Under the pieces are notes generated by a model. It searched no databases, was not told the origin of the DNA, and was given only the letters and a program-made list of their open reading frames with translations. The position numbers and the translations under genes are program-made. Shown here piece by piece: positions 59,883 through 64,000 of a stretch of DNA of 64,000 bases. This DNA comes from Malania oleifera (taxonomy: Eukaryota > Streptophyta > Magnoliopsida > Santalales > Ximeniaceae), in contig NC_080422.1 in NCBI RefSeq assembly GCF_029873635.1, positions 15,716,049-15,780,048 on the forward strand, given 5' to 3'. Positions within the stretch are counted from its first letter, which is position 1; each line of letters begins with the position of its first letter.

Positions 59883-61101
59883 AATTAATAATGTCTTTGG
59901 AGAGTTTTGCCTACAACATGTACAAAGTAGAAACCTTATGAGCTCGAGCAACAACCATAGCACCTCTAGTGAGTTTACACTGATTTGCTGCAATACCCAT
60001 CATCATCAAGTTTATCTACAAAAATCAAATTCAAATAGAATATGCTTCACATTACTAAGAACTAACTTCATGCCATTACTCATCTCCAAGCACACATCTT
60101 CAATACCAACGATTTTGGCCAAGCCACCATTGCCCATCTTTCCTGTCCCAAAGTCACCGACTATATAGGACGTGAAGAAATCATGTTGAGATGTAACATG
60201 AGTTGAGGCAACACTATCAATCACCCAGCTGGTCTTATGGCATGTGAAATTAATGACATCATCATCATAAACAGCGAAGAAGTCTCCAGAAGTAGTAATG
60301 GCAACTCGATCATCATTTTTGTCATCACCATTCTTTGTATCCTTCCATTTCCCTTTGTTCTCTTTCTTCAACTGTTTGCTATATTTCCTTATGTGCCCTT
60401 TCATGCCACAATGATGACACTTAACATTAGCAAACTTGTGGGTCGTGTTTCTACTTTTATCTTTATTTTTCGGACCTCTGCTCTTACTCCTCCCCTTTCT
60501 TTTGGCAACCAAAACTTTTTACTGTGAAGAGGATCCTTGTGATTTTCTCCTCATCTCTTCATTCAATACACTGCTTTTAGCCAGATCAATATTGATTACA
60601 CCATTTGGAGCTGAGTTAAATAATGACATTCTAAATGTCTCCCAAGAGTTTGACAATGTAAAGTAAACACAAGCCCTGAACCTCATCATCAAATTTGATA
60701 CCCATCCCAGCCAACTAATTAATAATTCCTTGGAAAGAGTTCAAGTGATCTATTAAGGGAGTTCCATCTTGGTATCTCAAATACATCAGCTGCTTCATCA
60801 GAAAAAATTTATTATTTCTGGTCTTGCGAGCATACAACGCCTCAAGTTTTTGCCAAAGTGTGCGGGCATGTGTCTCACTATCAATATGAATCAAAACACT
60901 ATCATCTACCCACTGCCTAAGATATCCACAAACTTGTTTATGCAACAAAGTCCATTCTTCATCAGATTTATTTTCTGGCTTCTCAGAAGCAAACACAGGT
61001 AAATGAAATTGTTTCACATAAAGTAGGTCATCCATTTTTCCTTTCCATATATGATAATTTGAACCATTCAAAGACACCATTCTACTTAGATTAGCCTCCA
61101 T
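59883..61101 (-). pseudogene. copia G gag and protease
   Basis: The minus strand starts [20 protein letters not shown] (UBN2-type gag; 61101) and includes [31 protein letters not shown] and [20 protein letters not shown]. After stops, a second open stretch (60512-60012) has the zinc knuckle CHHCGMKGHIRKYS (last Cys lost to Ser) and the protease motif WVIDSVASTHVTS, where the usual DSGA is DSVA. It ends near KDIIN at 59883. The changed active-site Gly and missing Cys argue against function. Confidence 0.9.
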
Positions 61102-61173
61102 AATTCAACACAAGATATTTAATGGAATAATAACCACTTAAGGGCACTCGATCGAACCTTACTCTGATACCAT

Positions 61174-61730
61174 TGTTGGGTGGTCTAGGACCTTCTTAAC
61201 CCCAAAAGTTAGCTCAAGGAGTGAGACTTCCCCCCACACTTAATAACTGACCACCAACCCCTTCCACAACCAATGTGGGATAACCCAACAATCTCTCCCT
61301 CACACATTAGGATCTCTCCCGGCAAGGCATCGGGGTCTTCCCCTACATGGCAAATTAGGGGGAATGTTGGTGAACTAGGCTCTAATACCAGTTATGGGTA
61401 GTTTAGGGCCTTCTTAACTCCAAAAGTTAGCTCATGGGGTGAGACTTTCCCTCACACTTAATAACTGACCACCAGCTTCTTCCACAACCGATGTGGGATA
61501 ACTAAACAATCTCCCTTTTACACATCGAGGTCTCTCTCGGCAAGGCAACCATTAAGGTCTCCCCTAACATGGCACACTAGGGAGAATGTTAGTGAACCAG
61601 ACTCTAATACCAATGTTGGGTGGTCTAGGGTCTTCTCAATCCCAAAAGTTAGCTCAAGGGGTGAAACTTTCCCTCACACTTAATAACTTACCACTAGCCT
61701 CTTCCACAATTGATGTGGGATAACACAACA
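61174..61730 (-). mobile_element. tandem array of three 117-bp LTRs (TRIM-like); first is also the 5' LTR of copia G
   Basis: Three copies of a 117-bp repeat at 61174-61290, 61392-61508 and 61614-61730. Each reads, on the minus strand, TGTTG..GGATAACC inverse at one end and ACCCAACA at the other. The spacers of about 100 bp each start, on the minus strand, with a tRNA-iMet-type site (TGGTATTAGAGC; TGGTATTAGAGT) and end in GAGGGAGAGAT, a purine tract. That is the minimal LTR-PBS-PPT-LTR structure of a TRIM, repeated in tandem. Copia G's primer site follows the innermost LTR. TRIMs encode nothing and are mobilised by a related element. Confidence 0.82.
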
Positions 61731-62706
61731 ATATACCACAACTATAAACCTCCCAAACCCCCTCTCCTACCCCCAAACCCCTAAAAGTTCCCCTCATTTC
61801 ATAAAAGTGGGACGAATATGTTGTATGTGGAGCCTGATTTCTAGAACATGGAATATTACATGAACAGTATTTCGGGTGTAAATTTTGTTTGTGGCTTCAT
61901 GGGGAAAGTTAGAGGAGGTCACCCCCTCTGGTGGTGGTCTTGCTAGTCGATTAGCGAGTAGAAATTAGCTGCCTTCGATTCCCAAAACAAAATATTTTTG
62001 TTAAGAGGGATACTTTTGTAATTTTGTGTGAAGGTTGCCCTACATTTTCATATAAAACGTATCATTCTTAGTTTAAAAAAAAAATTATTGAACACAAGAA
62101 GAGTGAGGAAAAGGGGTTAGTGCATTCTACTTGTACTTATTGTGGAACAATAGAATTAGTGACCTAATCTACTCCAAGGATATACACAAATTGTTGAACC
62201 TTGTAAATTTTGTATTTTGTATGCCGTGTTCTTTATTTTATTTCTCGTTTTTCTTTTGTTTGTGGGTCTTGTTGCGGTTTTTCATAACAGAATCCTCCCT
62301 ATAGGGAGTCCAGGACATGAACCACCAAGCCAAAGCTCAAGCTCGGTTATAAGTATTTTGTGTGTATGTATATAAATCATTTTCAAAAGTTCTAGGAATT
62401 TTATTTTCTTATTTAACATTCATGTCCATGCATGTGCTTCCTAGAATTATTCTGGCCTGGTGGCCGTTTAGAATTAACATTCCATAGGGGAAGCAACTGC
62501 AGAACACACCATAAAACATATACATAAAGACCAAAGCAGTAAAATATATAGGCTGATACTAATCTTCTCATTCACCGAACCATATTTCTCTCTTCTAGTC
62601 TTCCTCCCCTTTTGCAGAGAGCATTCAGAGGAGGGCAGTAGTAGGAACCAACATCGGCGAATTTATTTCATTACTTCATTCTAGTTTTCCATCCCAGCTT
62701 GGAGCT
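61731..62706 (-). other. 3' flank of beta'-COP copy 2 (duplicated arm)
   Basis: Inverse match of about 21048-22221, including the GAGCTTGAGCTTTGGCT phrase (inverse at about 62327-62343) and the CACCCCCTCTGGTGG / GCTAGTCGATTAGC area (61920-61955). Homology ends exactly at the outer TRIM LTR (61730/61731), which marks a later insertion at or near the duplication edge. No other gene seen. Confidence 0.7.
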
Positions 62707-63884
62707 TCACAGATCAGCCTTTACTTTTATCACAATGGTTCCTTCATCATACCCAAGAACAACCCTGTATAGAATAATATTAATCATGGAAAAAAAATGT
62801 ATGCTCAATATTTTCAGCAATAAATATCAAACAGATCAGTTAACCCCTCCACGTATGAATCAATTGGCAAGAGAAATGAGATAAGAAAAAGATGTTTGCG
62901 ATCGAAACTCACCGATGTGAATCTTTAATGCACCCAATAGCCCAGGCTCTACGCAGACCATAGCTCAATGTGTTGACAAGCCTGCAAGTTCGCGAAAACC
63001 AGAGATTTGAAAATTGGGAACCAGCATGAAAAGTTTTAAGGCCCATTTAAATATGGAAAACATTTTTCATTTTCTGCTTAGGCATATATATGGCAGAATT
63101 CTCTGTCATGTGAACTCTGTTTTAAGAAGTTTTATACCATGAAATGTACTTACTCGTAAGTGGTCGCGTGCCACACGCGAACCGTTTCATCCTCAGATGT
63201 TGTTATTAGTATGGGAAGTTCGGGATGAACACAAACAGCAGTCACATTGTTTGTGTGTCCTTCCAGTGTCTTGACACAAATTTTAGTTTCACAATCCCAC
63301 ACCTTAGCAGTATAATCATCCGAACCGCTTATCAGACATGGTTTACCCTCATCCGTGAAGAACTCAACGCAGTTGACGCCTTTGGAATGGCCTTCCAATG
63401 TGCCACTTAGGGTAGGAGAGCTAAGCTTCCATAGCTAATTAAGAATAAGAAGACATCAAGACCATGAATGGTTGTTGTCATCTCTATACAAAGATAACGA
63501 AAAATGTATGCACTTGACAAGTAACAAACACCACAAGAAGTAGCAAGGTAATATATACCTTAACCGTGCCATCGAGCGACGCACTTGCAAAGGTTTCAGT
63601 GTCTTTTGGATCGAACGCCACTTGCATCACGTAATGGTGATGTCCCTCGAAGACTTGAGTGCACGCCCAATCCTTCTCCCAATCCCAGAGCTTGATGAGT
63701 TGGTCATCGGACGATGACAGAAGGTATGAAAGGGTAGGGTGGACAACTATGCACCTAATGAAATCTGTATGCGCTTCGAATTCTTTAACCTTGTCCATGG
63801 TGTTGTAATTGTATATTCTAATTCGCCCGTCATCGGCTCCCGTGACAATCCACTGTTGGCTCGTTATGAATTTCGCTGACCGAA
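62707..63884 (-). CDS. coatomer subunit beta'-like protein, WD40-only, copy 2 (5' exons outside window)
   Basis: Minus-strand exons 63884-63559, 63434-63154, 62981-62913 and 62764-62707 have exactly the lengths of the last four exons of copy 1 (326, 281, 69, 58 nt), with GT-AG junctions and no stop before TGA at 62709-62707. The earlier exons lie beyond base 64000; the sequence from 63885 on matches intron 5 of copy 1. Copy 2 looks closer to normal beta'-COP than copy 1: [29 protein letters not shown] and [12 protein letters not shown] agree with the family where copy 1 differs. It shares the early end [11 protein letters not shown], so truncation predates duplication. Whether either copy is expressed is unknown. 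Confidence 0.8.
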
Positions 63885-64000
63885 CTGCGCCGTGGACACA
63901 CACACACATGCACGTGAAAACAAATCATTGATGTTATAGAATTAAGAAGCGGGAAGTCCAAGATAATTTATTTCGATTCGAGTAGGGAAACATGGAAATG

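Larger units (their letters stand above)
54453..61290 (-). mobile_element. truncated copia retrotransposon G
   Basis: Minus-strand copia element with a 117-bp 5' LTR (61174-61290), primer site TGGTATCAGAGT (61161-61172), gag, protease, GAG-pre-integrase, part of integrase and the start of RT. It is cut by an unclassified insert (58707-59875) and solo LTR K (55071-57937). It stops at 54453, where the gypsy D LTR begins; most of RT, RNase H and the 3' LTR are missing. Stops and motif losses show it is inactive. Confidence 0.85.

Noticed and set aside
18747-64000. Inverted beta'-COP copies as an assembly artefact
   Set aside because: The copies differ by many substitutions and indels in exons and flanks, so they are not one sequence collapsed or repeated by the assembler.

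Overview
The window looks like gene-poor, repeat-dense nuclear DNA of a flowering plant, most likely a eudicot. The evidence is plant-type Ty1/copia and Ty3/gypsy retrotransposons primed by tRNA-iMet or tRNA-Asp, GT-AG introns, a plant-type beta'-COP gene and a SnRK2 kinase fragment. The species cannot be told from the sequence. Nothing prokaryotic is present: no operons, CRISPR array, rRNA or tRNA gene was seen.

Host gene content is small. One apparently intact nine-exon gene (18747-21047, +) encodes only the N-terminal WD40 propeller of coatomer subunit beta' (303 aa predicted; the full family protein is about 900 aa). A second, inverted copy enters from the right edge (63884-62707, -) with the same exon lengths and the same early stop. 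The two copies and their 3' flanks form an inverted duplication whose arms are separated by about 39.5 kb of nested transposons (about 22221 to 61730).

Layout. 153-6926: a complete copia element (H, -) bounded by the target duplication CTTAT. It is split by a solo LTR (816-2715), and a SnRK2 kinase cDNA-like fragment lies where its gag N-terminus should be. 6927-9263: AT-rich, no gene. 9264-17738: gag-only copia element A with 2-kb LTRs and a second, plant-transposon-protein-like ORF. 17739-18600: AT-rich repeat flank. 18747-22569: beta'-COP gene and its 3' flank. 22570-31735: gag-only copia element B. 31794-33012: a large foldback element. 33011-35076: 5'-truncated copia E (-). 35077-54452: a 5'-truncated gypsy chromovirus D (+). 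D is cut into pieces by a gypsy solo LTR (36115-38404), a copia solo LTR (38641-40740) and a gag-only gypsy F (41639-51329, itself carrying solo LTR J). 54453-61290: truncated copia G (-), containing solo LTR K and an unclassified 1.2-kb insert. 61174-61730: three tandem 117-bp LTRs (TRIM-like), the first serving as the 5' LTR of G. 61731-64000: inverted beta'-COP copy and its flank.

Most element borders were placed from TG..CA-type ends plus 5-bp target duplications visible in the sequence, so the nesting order is well supported. No pol ORF is intact. Elements A, B and F have gag but no pol and would need proteins from other elements. The most unusual signals are clusters of short palindromes just upstream of the TATA box in several unrelated LTR families, one such cluster placed internally before the second ORF of element A, the kinase capture in H, and the duplicated propeller-only beta'-COP gene.
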